Assembly (NCBI GenBank): GCA_903843965.1 | Contig: CAIMRY010000017.1 | Location: forward strand, 1 to 64,000 | Origin: an uncultured delta proteobacterium | Lineage (GTDB): Bacteria > Desulfobacterota > Desulfovibrionia > Desulfovibrionales > Desulfovibrionaceae | DNA length: 64,000 nt | Direction: 5' to 3' | Part shown: piece after piece, positions 44,613-53,533 of the stretch | Layout of the letters: every line of letters begins with the position of its first letter | Position numbering within the stretch: the stretch's first letter is position 1 | Notes under the pieces: model-generated | What the model saw: only the letters and a program-made list of their open reading frames with translations | What the model was told of the DNA's origin: nothing | The model's database searches: none | Program-made: the position numbers and the translations under genes

Positions 44613-45760
44613 CACGCAGCCCCGTCCTTGCGCGCCAGCAGGTCCAGGTACAGGCCGCCAAGCTTCACCGCGATGTCCTGGGCGCGGAACAGCCGCCGGG
44701 CCTTGTCGCGCCCGGCTTGGCCCATGCGGCGGGCCTCTTCGGGGTGGCCGAACAGCCAGGCCACGGCCTGGGCGTACTGCTCCGCCGTTTCGGCCACCAG
44801 CCCGGTCACGCCGTGGTCCACCAGCTCCAGCTGGGCGTTGTCGCGCTCGCCCGCTGCCGGGTGCGTGACCACGGGCAGGCCGCAGGCCATGGCCTCGGCG
44901 ATGACCAGCCCGAAGCTCTCGCCCGTGTCGTTGGCGTGGGCCAGGACCGCGAGCCCGCCGTAAAACGCCGCCAGCTCCGCGTCTGTCGACACCGGCGGCA
45001 GAAACTCCACCTGCGCCTCCAGCCCGTGCTGGCGCACGTACGCCTCGGCCTCCGGGACGCCTCCGATGATGCGGCAACAAAAATCCGGCACGCTGCGCGC
45101 CAGAAGGGGCAGGATGTCCAGCGCCAGCCGCGACCACTTGCCCGGATCAGACCGGGAGATGCGCCCGACAACCGGCGCGTCGAACGCTGGCCCGGCAGGC
45201 AGCGCGTGGGCGAAAAAGTCCGTGTCCACGGGGTTGTACAGCACGCCATAGTCCGGCCAGCGGGCCGGGATGCCCGTGAGCCGCGTGAAGCGGTCCGCGC
45301 AGAACTGCGAGACGAACAGATGGCAGCCGATGACCCGGCCCGAGGGCGAGGGGTCGTGGCGGCCAAAGACGTTGGTTTCGACCACGACGGTGCGCGGCTG
45401 CGCGGCGCAGTAATCGCGGATGGGCCGCAGGAATTCCGGCTCGGGCCAGCCCGCGCGGTGCACGTGGATGATTTGGGGCCGGAAGGCCGCCAGCGCCCGG
45501 TCAAGGTTCTGGCCCTGGCCCACGTAGGTGGCCAGGCCCGCCGCGCGTATCTGCTGCGCGCGCGGGCCGGGCTCCGGGCTGTGCACGGCTGCTTCGAAGC
45601 GCCCGGCGTCGAGGTGTTGCACCAGGAACTGCATGACCTTTTCCGTGCCGCCCAGGCCCAGGGTCTTCACCACGTGGAGCACCCGGATGCGGCCAGTCGC
45701 CCGGTCCGTCGCCTGATCGGTCGCGCGGTCAGTCACCCGGTCGGTCACGGCCCCGGTCAT
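44612..45760 (-). CDS. Glycosyltransferase family 4/1 protein
   Basis: A 382-residue GT-B glycosyltransferase. The N-terminal domain has RVLHVVKTLGLGGTEKVMQFLVQHL, the C-terminal one has PVVGRISRSDPGKWSRLALDIL, CRIIGGVPEAEAYVRQHGLEAQVEFLPPV and the donor-site HANDTGESFGLVIAEAMACGLPVV. The first 25 residues are a TDRATDQATDRA repeat from a minisatellite that runs on from the upstream gene's end. The ATG overlaps that gene's TGA by four bases. Sugar and acceptor unknown. Confidence 0.87.
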   Translation of the reverse strand: MTGAVTDRVTDRATDQATDRATGRIRVLHVVKTLGLGGTEKVMQFLVQHLDAGRFEAAVHSPEPGPRAQQIRAAGLATYVGQGQNLDRALAAFRPQIIHVHRAGWPEPEFLRPIRDYCAAQPRTVVVETNVFGRHDPSPSGRVIGCHLFVSQFCADRFTRLTGIPARWPDYGVLYNPVDTDFFAHALPAGPAFDAPVVGRISRSDPGKWSRLALDILPLLARSVPDFCCRIIGGVPEAEAYVRQHGLEAQVEFLPPVSTDAELAAFYGGLAVLAHANDTGESFGLVIAEAMACGLPVVTHPAAGERDNAQLELVDHGVTGLVAETAEQYAQAVAWLFGHPEEARRMGQAGRDKARRLFRAQDIAVKLGGLYLDLLARKDGAA

Positions 45761-48549
45761 GGGCCCTCGTCGCCGGGCTGGCCTGCTGGCCCGTCAACAG
45801 GATCGGACACAGGACCGTCAACAGGACTGGCCACAGGACCGTCAACAGGACCGGACGCCAGCATGGCCGCAATGTCGGCCAGCATCTTCTGGCGCAGGCT
45901 GTCCGCCGCGCCCCGGTCGGCCATGGCCATGTCGATCTGCCGGGTGTGCACGAGCAGGTAGCCCAGGATGCGCAGGCGCTCCAGAATGAAGGGGTGGCGT
46001 CGGCTCTCGACCTTGGCGAAGAGATTATCACCACGGATCTTGACCTGGAAATCATAGTGCTCCAGCACCTCGCCGATGAGCTCGGCCCGGAGCACGCGCC
46101 TGTGCTCATCCGCCGCGCCGCCGCTGAACTTGAAGCCCGCGTACGAGTCGAAGTCGCCCTCGGAGAGCATGGACTCGATGGTGGTGAAGTGGAAGCCGAA
46201 GCGCGAGTTCAGGCAGGCGTACCGCCTGGAGATCATGAACACGTTGCGCTCGCAGAAGCCTCCGCCCCCGCCCTCGCCCAGCTCCGGGTTCATGGTGGCC
46301 TGCAAAAACACGTTCATCATGCTCCCGGCGCTGGCTGCCGGCGGCCCGGCCCAGGGCACGGCCACAATGCCCTCCCAGATGGCCAGCATGGGCGGGCTGG
46401 CGATGTCGCTCAGGCGCACGAAGCGCTCTGGAATCTCCCGGTTGAAGCCGTCGTCCAGGTTGATGATCCACCACTGCATGGGCACGTCGCAGACCAGCTG
46501 CTTGCTGGCCTGGCTGGACAGCCCGTGGCGCGTGCCGAACTCGAACATGTCGCGCACGCTCATCTCGTGGGCCAGGCGCGTGATGTCGTGGTAGGTGGCG
46601 CAGTTCTTGATGCGGAAGTCCGGGCCGTCCGGGTCGGTCAGGTTGAGCGGCAGGATGAGCCGGGTGACCTCGCGCAGGGTCTCGAACACCGGGCTGCCCG
46701 CCATGACGCTTTGCGGGGGCTCGTTCCCGGCCAAAAGCTCGTCCACCCGGCCCTCGTAAATCCGCCGCCCCAGGGCGTCCACGGTGACGGGCCGACCCTC
46801 GGCGAAGCGGGTGGCGGCGTTCGGCACGTCGAACAGGGCGGGCACGCCGAACTCCCGCGCCACGTTGGCCAAATGCCCGGTGATGCCGCCCTGCTCCGTG
46901 ACCAGGGCCGAGGCCCGGGACAAGAGCGCGGCCCAGCGCGGCAGGGCCATGGGCGTGACCAGCACCGCGCCCTCGGGGAAGCGCAGGGCGTCCACCTCGC
47001 GCCGGGCCACGAACACCGGGCCGAAGCCCACGCCCGGGCTGGCCGTGACGCCGCCCGCAAAAAGCTCCTGCGCGCCAGGCACGGCGGGCGAATCAGGCAC
47101 GCCGCCGGTCGCGGAGTCGCCGGTCCTTGAATCGCCTGTCGTGGTCATCTGCTGCAGGGGGCGGCATTGCAGCAGAAACACCTGGCCCGCCTGGTCCACG
47201 GCCCATTCGATGTCCTGGGGGCCGCCATAGGCCTCCTCCAGGACACCGGCCAGGCGCGCCAGTTCGCAGGCCTCGGCGTCGGTGATGGACGGCTGTCCGG
47301 CCTGGTCCTCGTCCAGGGCCTCGCGGCGCAGGCCCTCGCCCTGGTCGGGCACGGTGCGGGTGTCCTTGCGCTTGATGACCCGCTCGCGCACCCTCGGGCC
47401 GCTGCCGCCGCCCCCCCCGGTTACAGGCTCGACCACGAAGAGGTCGGTTGGCGTGGTGCCGTCCACCACGGCCGTGGGCAGGCCGAACACGGAGTTGATG
47501 ACCACCGAGGCGTCGCGCACGTTAAGCGGGTTGCGCGAGTACATGACCCCGCCCGCGCGGGCGTCGACCAGGGTCATGCAGCCCACGCACATGGCCACGT
47601 CCTCGTCGCGGATGCCCCGGTTCAGGCGGTAGGTCATGGCGTGCAGGGTGTGCTTGCTGGCCACGATCTCCTTGTAGGCCGAGAGCAGGTGCTCGCGCGG
47701 GACGTTCAAAAGGCTCTTGAACTGCCCGGCAAAGGTGGTTCCGGCGGCGTCTTCGCCCAGCGCGCTGGAGCGCAGCGACACCCGCAAACGGCCGGAAACC
47801 GCCCCGGAATCAGCGCACAGGCGCTCGTAGGCCGCCGCGATGGCCCGGGCCAGAGGCTCGGGCACCGGGGCATTGATGATGCGCTGCTGGATCTCCGAGG
47901 CCAGGCGGAAGCGCGCGTCCAGGGCGTCGGAGGCGTCGGAGGCGTCCGGGCCGGAGCCCCCGGAGCTGTCCTCGGGCAGGGCCTGGAGCCGGGCGTTGAT
48001 CTCGGCCTGGAGGTCGCCCGCGGCCATGAAGGCGTCGAAGCCGCTGGCGGTGATGACGAAGCCGTCGGGCACGGGCAGCTTGATGCGCGAGCGCATGTCG
48101 CCCAGGTTGGCCATCTTGCCGCCGGTGTGGTCCGAGGAGTGGCGGTCGATCTCGTCGAAGCGCAGGACCAGGGGCACGTCGCGCGCCGGGGCGCGGCAGG
48201 CCAGGGCTGCGTCGATGCCCGCCTGGATGGCGGCCAGCCTGCCGAACAGGGCGTCGTAGCGGCCGGGCTCCAGCTCGGTCAGGGCGCGCACCAGCTTGAA
48301 GACGTTGACGCCCACGGCGGTGGCGCTTGCGCGCACAAAGCTCATGCCGAAGATGCTCCGGCCGCGCAGAGCCTCCTCCAGGTCGCTCATGATCTCAAGG
48401 GCCTTGTTGTTGGCCTCCAGCACGCGGGCAAAGGCCTGGGAGCGGCTGGCGAAGAGCGTGCGCAACTGCTCCTGGCTGGGGGCCGGGCCTGATTTGCCGC
48501 CCGTCAGGGCCTGCCTGATCCTGCCAAAGAAGCCTGCGCGCTGTTCCAT
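45757..48549 (-). CDS. PEP-synthase-like protein with an unusual C-terminal domain
   Basis: A 930-residue protein related to phosphoenolpyruvate synthase and PPDK. Residues about 130-470 are the ATP/pyruvate-binding domain (GGKMANLGDMRSRI, RLRVSLRSSALGEDAAGTTFAGQ, DIEWAVDQAGQVFLLQCRPL). Residues about 500-600 are the swivelling phosphohistidine domain with GGITGHLANVAREFGVPALF; His559 is the likely phosphocarrier. The usual C-terminal PEP/pyruvate TIM barrel is missing; instead residues about 610-900 form an unrecognised domain (FRIKNCATYHDITRLAHEMSV, MQWWIINLDDGFNREIP). The extreme C-terminus is a PVDGP repeat. It is coupled to two glycosyltransferase-type genes. The phosphoryl acceptor is unknown. 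Confidence 0.82.
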   Translation of the reverse strand: MEQRAGFFGRIRQALTGGKSGPAPSQEQLRTLFASRSQAFARVLEANNKALEIMSDLEEALRGRSIFGMSFVRASATAVGVNVFKLVRALTELEPGRYDALFGRLAAIQAGIDAALACRAPARDVPLVLRFDEIDRHSSDHTGGKMANLGDMRSRIKLPVPDGFVITASGFDAFMAAGDLQAEINARLQALPEDSSGGSGPDASDASDALDARFRLASEIQQRIINAPVPEPLARAIAAAYERLCADSGAVSGRLRVSLRSSALGEDAAGTTFAGQFKSLLNVPREHLLSAYKEIVASKHTLHAMTYRLNRGIRDEDVAMCVGCMTLVDARAGGVMYSRNPLNVRDASVVINSVFGLPTAVVDGTTPTDLFVVEPVTGGGGGSGPRVRERVIKRKDTRTVPDQGEGLRREALDEDQAGQPSITDAEACELARLAGVLEEAYGGPQDIEWAVDQAGQVFLLQCRPLQQMTTTGDSRTGDSATGGVPDSPAVPGAQELFAGGVTASPGVGFGPVFVARREVDALRFPEGAVLVTPMALPRWAALLSRASALVTEQGGITGHLANVAREFGVPALFDVPNAATRFAEGRPVTVDALGRRIYEGRVDELLAGNEPPQSVMAGSPVFETLREVTRLILPLNLTDPDGPDFRIKNCATYHDITRLAHEMSVRDMFEFGTRHGLSSQASKQLVCDVPMQWWIINLDDGFNREIPERFVRLSDIASPPMLAIWEGIVAVPWAGPPAASAGSMMNVFLQATMNPELGEGGGGGFCERNVFMISRRYACLNSRFGFHFTTIESMLSEGDFDSYAGFKFSGGAADEHRRVLRAELIGEVLEHYDFQVKIRGDNLFAKVESRRHPFILERLRILGYLLVHTRQIDMAMADRGAADSLRQKMLADIAAMLASGPVDGPVASPVDGPVSDPVDGPAGQPGDEGP
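45791..45854. repeat. 24-bp minisatellite at the end of the PEP-synthase-like gene
   Basis: Copies at 45791-45814 and 45815-45838 and a partial at 45839-45854 share CCGTCAACAGGA. They encode PVDGPVASPVDGPVSDPVDGP. A 12-bp-period repeat continues across the gene junction into the first codons of the glycosyltransferase (about 45690-45760). Confidence 0.9.
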
Positions 48550-48760
48550 ATCCACCCAATCGCAGAAAATCCCGCCGGATACAAGCCGCCCGGCACCCAA
48601 GGGCCCAGACCCGGCCAAAATATACACCAGGGCATACCTGCCCCAAATCCCTTGCATATCATCTTCCCACGGGGTAACTAAAGACTGTAGCGCGGCCCTC
48701 CTCCGGCCTGTCGGGCGAAAGCTCCGCGCGCACATCACCCCCAAAGACAAGGCGGCGGGC

Positions 48761-50422
48761 ATGCTTGAAAGCTCCGGATACACGAAGCTCCGCGTCAAGA
48801 TGATCCTGACGACGCTCGGGTTCTCGCTCATTCCCCTGCTCATCCTGGGCTACACCATCTATCGCCAGTTCGAGACCTCGCACACCAGCAAGATTCTTCA
48901 GAATCTCAATCACATCACCGACAACAAACGCCGCACCCTGGACCTGTTCCTGAACGAGCGCCTGTCGCAGCTCACGGCCATCGCCTACACCCACAAGCTT
49001 TCGTACTTCCTTGAGACCGAGAACTTCGAGCGCGTGTTCACCCTGCTCCAGGCCCGCTCCAAGTACTACATCGACCTCGGCATCATCGACATGAACGGCG
49101 ACCATGTCGTGTACACAGGGCCATACCAGGTCATCCGCACGGCCAACTACAAGGACGAGGACTGGTTCCACCAGGTCCAGGCCAAGGGCATCTACATCAG
49201 CGATGTCTTCATGGGCCGCCGCAACTACCCGCACATCATCATCGCCGTCATGCGCCACGACGGCGACAAGAGCTGGATACTGCGCGCCACCATCGACTCG
49301 GACATCTTCGACTCCCTGGTGCAGAGCGACCAGTTGGGCGCCAACGGCGACGCCTTCTTGATCAACGCCGAGAACATTTTGCAATCCAAGCCGCGCTTCG
49401 GCTCCAAACTTTTGGGAAAAATGGACCTGGGCACCTTTTCGCGCTTCCCTGGCGTGCGCTCGGAGATGATCGAGGTGAACGGCAAGCAGTACCTCTTCGG
49501 CCTGGCCTGGCTGGAGAACAAGAACTGGCTTCTGGCCATCCGCGACGACCCCACCGAGGAGCTGCTGCCGCTCAAGCACACGCGCTACCTGGTCTGGGTC
49601 ATCCTGGCCGGAGGGCTTTTGCTCATCGCCGGGGGCACGGTGCTCACCAGCACCACCATCATCGCCCAACTGGTGCGCTCCGAGCGTGAAAAGGCCACGC
49701 TCAACGCCTCCCTGACCCAGTCGAGCAAGATGGCCTCCCTGGGCAAAATGGCCGCCGGCGTGGCCCACGAGGTCAACAACCCCCTGGCCATCATCAAGGA
49801 GAAGGCCGGCTGGATGCGCGACCTCTTGACCGAGGAGGACATCAAGGCCAGCCCGAACTTCAAGGAATTCGAGGACGCCATCGCCAAGATCGAGTACCAT
49901 GTGACCCGGGCCAAGGACGTGACCCACCGCCTGCTGGGCTTTGCCCGGCGCATGGACCCCATCCAGGAAGACATCGACATCAACGAGGTCCTGAGCCAGA
50001 CCGTGACCTTCCTGGAAAACGAGGCCCGCTTCCGCGCCATCGAGATCACCAGGAATTTCGAGACGAACCTGCCCTTCATCGCCAGCGACTCGGCCCAGCT
50101 CCAGCAGGTCTTCCTGAACATCATCGACAACGCCATCGACGCCATCGGCAAGGACGGCAGCATCAACATCCGCACCCAGGCCGTGCACGAGCCCGACGAG
50201 ATCGTCATCGCCATCTCCGACACCGGGCCCGGCATCTCCAAGGAAAAGCTGGACAAGATCTTCGACCCCTTTTTCACCACCAAAAAGGTGGGCGAGGGCA
50301 CGGGCCTGGGGCTGACCATCAGCTTCAGCATCATCCAGAAGCTCGGCGGGCGCATCACCGTGGAAAGCCAGGAAGGCCACGGCGCGACGTTCATCATCAC
50401 CCTGCCGCTGCGCAATGCCTAA
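48761..50422 (+). CDS. Membrane sensor histidine kinase with Cache-like periplasmic domain
   Basis: A 553-residue kinase. One helix at about 14-34, a large periplasmic domain (35-275) with a dCache-like DLGIIDMNGDHVVYTGPY, YISDVFMGRRNYPHIIIAVMR and GDAFLINAENILQSKPRFG, a second helix at about 276-301, then HisKA with His336 (GKMAAGVAHEVNNPLAIIKEKAGWMRDLL) and HATPase boxes QVFLNIIDNAIDAI, DTGPGIS and GEGTGLGLTIS. It is followed after 31 bases by a response regulator. The Cache domain suggests an external small molecule. Confidence 0.9.
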   Translation: MLESSGYTKLRVKMILTTLGFSLIPLLILGYTIYRQFETSHTSKILQNLNHITDNKRRTLDLFLNERLSQLTAIAYTHKLSYFLETENFERVFTLLQARSKYYIDLGIIDMNGDHVVYTGPYQVIRTANYKDEDWFHQVQAKGIYISDVFMGRRNYPHIIIAVMRHDGDKSWILRATIDSDIFDSLVQSDQLGANGDAFLINAENILQSKPRFGSKLLGKMDLGTFSRFPGVRSEMIEVNGKQYLFGLAWLENKNWLLAIRDDPTEELLPLKHTRYLVWVILAGGLLLIAGGTVLTSTTIIAQLVRSEREKATLNASLTQSSKMASLGKMAAGVAHEVNNPLAIIKEKAGWMRDLLTEEDIKASPNFKEFEDAIAKIEYHVTRAKDVTHRLLGFARRMDPIQEDIDINEVLSQTVTFLENEARFRAIEITRNFETNLPFIASDSAQLQQVFLNIIDNAIDAIGKDGSINIRTQAVHEPDEIVIAISDTGPGISKEKLDKIFDPFFTTKKVGEGTGLGLTISFSIIQKLGGRITVESQEGHGATFIITLPLRNA

Positions 50423-50453
50423 GGCCCCGGACAGGCCCGCAAAAGGAGCGCCT

Positions 50454-50852
50454 ATGGACATCAATATCCTGCTTGTGGACGACGAGGCCGACTTCGTGGA
50501 GACCATGGTCAAACGCTTCGGCATCCGCAAGATGCCCATCGACAGCGCCAAAAGCGGCCAGGAGGCCCTGACCTCCCTGGCGGCCAAGGACTACGACGTG
50601 ATCATCCTGGACGTGCGCATGCCCGGCATGGACGGCCTGGAGACCCTGAAGCTGATCCGCGCGCGCGCGCCCCTGACCGAGGTCATCATGCTCACCGGCC
50701 ACGCCTCCCTGGAGGCCGGGATGCAGGGCATGAACATGGGCGCGTACGACTATGTGCTCAAGCCGGCCGACTTCGACGACCTTCTGGACAAGGTGCGCAA
50801 GGCCTTTGAAAGGAAGCAGCTCAATGCCAAGGCCCGCAAACAGGGCGCCTGA
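50454..50852 (+). CDS. Single-domain response regulator
   Basis: A 132-residue receiver-only protein (CheY-like). The acidic pocket is VDDEAD, the phosphoacceptor is Asp53 in IILDVRMPGMDG, the Thr is in MLTGHAS and the Lys in YVLKPADFDDLL. GGAGCG lies close to the ATG at 50454. It sits between two histidine kinase genes and overlaps the second by 29 bases. With no output domain it may pass phosphate to another protein or act by binding. Confidence 0.92.
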   Translation: MDINILLVDDEADFVETMVKRFGIRKMPIDSAKSGQEALTSLAAKDYDVIILDVRMPGMDGLETLKLIRARAPLTEVIMLTGHASLEAGMQGMNMGAYDYVLKPADFDDLLDKVRKAFERKQLNAKARKQGA

Positions 50853-51822
50853 GCCCGCCAGCGACCCCCACGGCGACCCCAAGGGCATTTTGGCCAGGGC
50901 CACCGGGGCCCGGCTCTGGAAGGACCACAGCCTGCTTTTGTGGGCGCACTTTCTGGTGCCGCCCGTGCTGGCCGCCCTGGTCGTGGCCGCCACCTTCGCC
51001 ACGCCCATCCTGGCCGGAATCCTGGCTGCGATCGTGCTGGGCATAGCCGCCGTGAGCGCGCGCGGGCTGTTGAGCCGCCTGAGCCAGACCGAGGAGGCGC
51101 GGCTGGCCCTGAACACCCAGCTCATCCAGTCCCAAAAGCTGGCGGCCATCGGCGAACTCTCCGCCGGCATCGCGCACGAGATCAACAACCCCATCGCCAT
51201 CATCGCCCAGGAGGCGGAGTGGGCGGCGCACCTCATCGGCGAAGCCGAGAAAGGCTGCAGCGCCGACTTCGCCGAGGTCAAGGACTCCCTGCGCGAGGTG
51301 CGCGCCCAGGTGGACCGCTGCAAGAACATCACGCACAAGCTGCTCGACTTCGCCCGCAAGCGCGAGCCCGTGCTCCAGGACGTGGACGTGGTCCGCATCA
51401 TCGAGGACATGGCCCGGCTGGTGGACAAGGAGGCCTCGTACAAGAACGTGACCCTGGTGCGCAGCCTGCCCCAGGACCTGCCCAAGCTGCGCACCGACGC
51501 GCCCCTGCTGCGCCAGGTGGTGCTGAACCTCATGACCAACGCCCTGCACGCCGTGGACACGGGCGGGCGCATCGAGGTCTCGGCCCTGGCCGACGACGAG
51601 GCCCTGGAGATCTGCATCAAAGACAACGGCTGCGGCATTGCGCCGGAAAACATCGACAAGATCTTCAACCCCTTCTTCACCACCAAGCCGCCAGGCCAGG
51701 GCACCGGCCTTGGGCTGTCCATGTGCCACACCCTGGTGGACGGCATGAAGGGCAAGATCAGCGTGGCGAGCAAACCGGGCCAGGGCGCGGCCTTCACCGT
51801 GCGCCTGCCGCGCCGGGTCTAG
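50824..51822 (+). CDS. Small histidine kinase with two membrane helices
   Basis: A 332-residue kinase. After a short N-terminus, two closely spaced helices (FLVPPVLAALVVAATFA, PILAGILAAIVLGIAAVS) leave almost no periplasmic domain. HisKA has His118 (IGELSAGIAHEINNPIAIIAQEAEWAAHLI) and the HATPase boxes are QVVLNLMTNALHAV, DNGCGIA and GQGTGLGLSMC. It resembles the catalytic half of the upstream kinase. It overlaps the response regulator by 29 bases, so translation is coupled. The input is probably intramembrane or comes from a partner. Confidence 0.87.
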   Translation: MPRPANRAPEPASDPHGDPKGILARATGARLWKDHSLLLWAHFLVPPVLAALVVAATFATPILAGILAAIVLGIAAVSARGLLSRLSQTEEARLALNTQLIQSQKLAAIGELSAGIAHEINNPIAIIAQEAEWAAHLIGEAEKGCSADFAEVKDSLREVRAQVDRCKNITHKLLDFARKREPVLQDVDVVRIIEDMARLVDKEASYKNVTLVRSLPQDLPKLRTDAPLLRQVVLNLMTNALHAVDTGGRIEVSALADDEALEICIKDNGCGIAPENIDKIFNPFFTTKPPGQGTGLGLSMCHTLVDGMKGKISVASKPGQGAAFTVRLPRRV

Positions 51823-51847
51823 CCCTGCGCAGCGACAGGGCAGCCCC

Positions 51848-53533
51848 ATGATCCGCATCCTGACCCACGACGCACGCACCCTGGAGCTGGTCACGGCCCA
51901 TGACCAGATGGCCCAAGGCCAGACCCTGGCCCAGGCCATATTCCTGGCCGAGCTGTGGGACGGCGTGCCGCTCTGCGCTGGCCTGGGCAAATGCGGCCTG
52001 TGCCGCGTGCGTTATCTTTCCACGCCGCCCGCGCCCGCAGCCGAGGAGCTGAAGCGCCTGGGCGCGGAGGCCGTGGCCCTGGGCTGGCGGCTGTCCTGCC
52101 TGCATCCGGCGGAGTCCTGCCACATCGAACTGCCCGAGCCCAAACGCTCGGCCCGGCCGCGCTCGACCATTTCAAGCCGGACCACTGGCCATACCCCCGG
52201 CCAGACACCCGGCGGCCACGCGGCCCTGGCCGCAACCCTGGCAGTCGACCTGGGCACCACGAGCATCCACTGGGCCGCGCAGACCGCCACGGGCGGGCTC
52301 CTGTCCACGGGCCAGGGCCTGAACCCGCAGATGGGCCTGGGCAGCGAGGTCATGTCGCGCCTGGCCTATGCCGCAAAACCCGGCGGGGCCAAGACGCTGT
52401 CCGGGCTGGTGCAGGATCGCCTGCGGGCCCTGGTGGCCCAGGCCGAGGCAACGCATGGCGTCACGATCACCCGGCTCTGCGTAGCGGCCAACAGCGCCAT
52501 GACCTATCTTCTGCTCGGCCTGCCCCCGGAGATGATCGTCGGCCTGTCCCGCGCGCCCTACCGCCTGGACTACGCTGGCGGCAGCGAGCGGCAGCTAGCG
52601 CCGGACAATCCAGACGGCCTGCCCCCGGCGTTGATCCCGCCGCTGCTGGCGCCCTTTGTGGGCGCGGACCTGAGCGCCGGGCTGGCGGCCCTGCAATTCT
52701 CACCACAAGGGCCGCCCGCCTACCCGTATCTTTTGGCCGACCTGGGCACCAACGGCGAGTTCGTGCTGGCGCTTTCCCCGGACAAATATCTGCTGGCCAG
52801 CGTGCCCCTGGGCCCGGCGCTGGAGGGCGTGGGCCTGCGCCATGGCCGCATGGCCGCGCCCGGAGCCGTGCGCGCCTTTGTCCTGACCCCGGCGGGCCTG
52901 CGGCCCGAATACATTGGGCGCGCACCGCTTCCTGATGAAGACCCTGGCATCACCGGCGTGGGCTACCTGTCGCTGGCGGCCACGCTGCTGCGCGCTGGCG
53001 TGCTGGACGAGTCGGGGCGCTTCGTGGTACCCGCCACGCCCCTGGCCAGTCCTCTGACAACTCCTCTGGCCACTCCTCTGGCCACTCCTCTGGCCCGGCG
53101 GCTGGCCCAGGGCCTGACGGATCTCGACGGCGAACAGGCCCTGGACCTGGGCCACGGCCTGCTGCTCCCGGCCTCGGACGTGGAGGAGCTGGTCAAGGTC
53201 AAGGCGGCCTTCAACCTGGCCCTGTCGCGCCTGCTCGCCGAGGCGGGCCTGGCCGCCGGCGCGCTCCAAAGCGTGCACCTGGCCGGGGCCATGGGCGAGC
53301 ACGTGGACCCGCGTGACCTGACGGAGCTTGGCTTCCTGCCAGAAGTCCTGGCCGGGCGGCTTGTTCGCGCGGGCAACACCGCGCTGGCCGGGGCGCGCCT
53401 GCTGCTCACTGATCCACGGGCCTGGGACTGGGTCCTTGGGCTGCCCGGCTGCTGCCGGGCCCTTGATCTCACCGCCGAGCCCGGTTTCGGCTCCCTCTAC
53501 GTTGAAAGGATGGTGCTGCGCCATGTCGCCTGA
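51848..53533 (+). CDS. ASKHA-domain protein with N-terminal 2Fe-2S ferredoxin (RamA/RACE-like corrinoid activator)
   Basis: A 561-residue protein. Residues about 1-100 form a plant-type ferredoxin with cluster cysteines 43, 49, 52 and 84 (CAGLGKCGLC...C). From about 135 it is an ASKHA ATPase: AVDLGTTSIHWAAQ, LLADLGTNGEFVLA and VHLAGAMGEHVDP are the phosphate and adenosine motifs. Members of this group (DUF4445) use ATP to reduce Co(II) corrinoid to Co(I) in methyltransferases. No corrinoid protein is visible nearby, so the partner is unknown. A PLATPLATPLA repeat (53042-53095) is a DNA minisatellite insertion. It overlaps the next gene by 11 bases. Confidence 0.88.
   Translation: MIRILTHDARTLELVTAHDQMAQGQTLAQAIFLAELWDGVPLCAGLGKCGLCRVRYLSTPPAPAAEELKRLGAEAVALGWRLSCLHPAESCHIELPEPKRSARPRSTISSRTTGHTPGQTPGGHAALAATLAVDLGTTSIHWAAQTATGGLLSTGQGLNPQMGLGSEVMSRLAYAAKPGGAKTLSGLVQDRLRALVAQAEATHGVTITRLCVAANSAMTYLLLGLPPEMIVGLSRAPYRLDYAGGSERQLAPDNPDGLPPALIPPLLAPFVGADLSAGLAALQFSPQGPPAYPYLLADLGTNGEFVLALSPDKYLLASVPLGPALEGVGLRHGRMAAPGAVRAFVLTPAGLRPEYIGRAPLPDEDPGITGVGYLSLAATLLRAGVLDESGRFVVPATPLASPLTTPLATPLATPLARRLAQGLTDLDGEQALDLGHGLLLPASDVEELVKVKAAFNLALSRLLAEAGLAAGALQSVHLAGAMGEHVDPRDLTELGFLPEVLAGRLVRAGNTALAGARLLLTDPRAWDWVLGLPGCCRALDLTAEPGFGSLYVERMVLRHVA
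53042..53095. repeat. 12-bp repeat within the ASKHA gene
   Basis: Four to five in-frame copies of CACTCCTCTGGC or variants encode ASPLTTPLATPLATPLA. The length is a multiple of three so the frame is kept. Confidence 0.88.
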
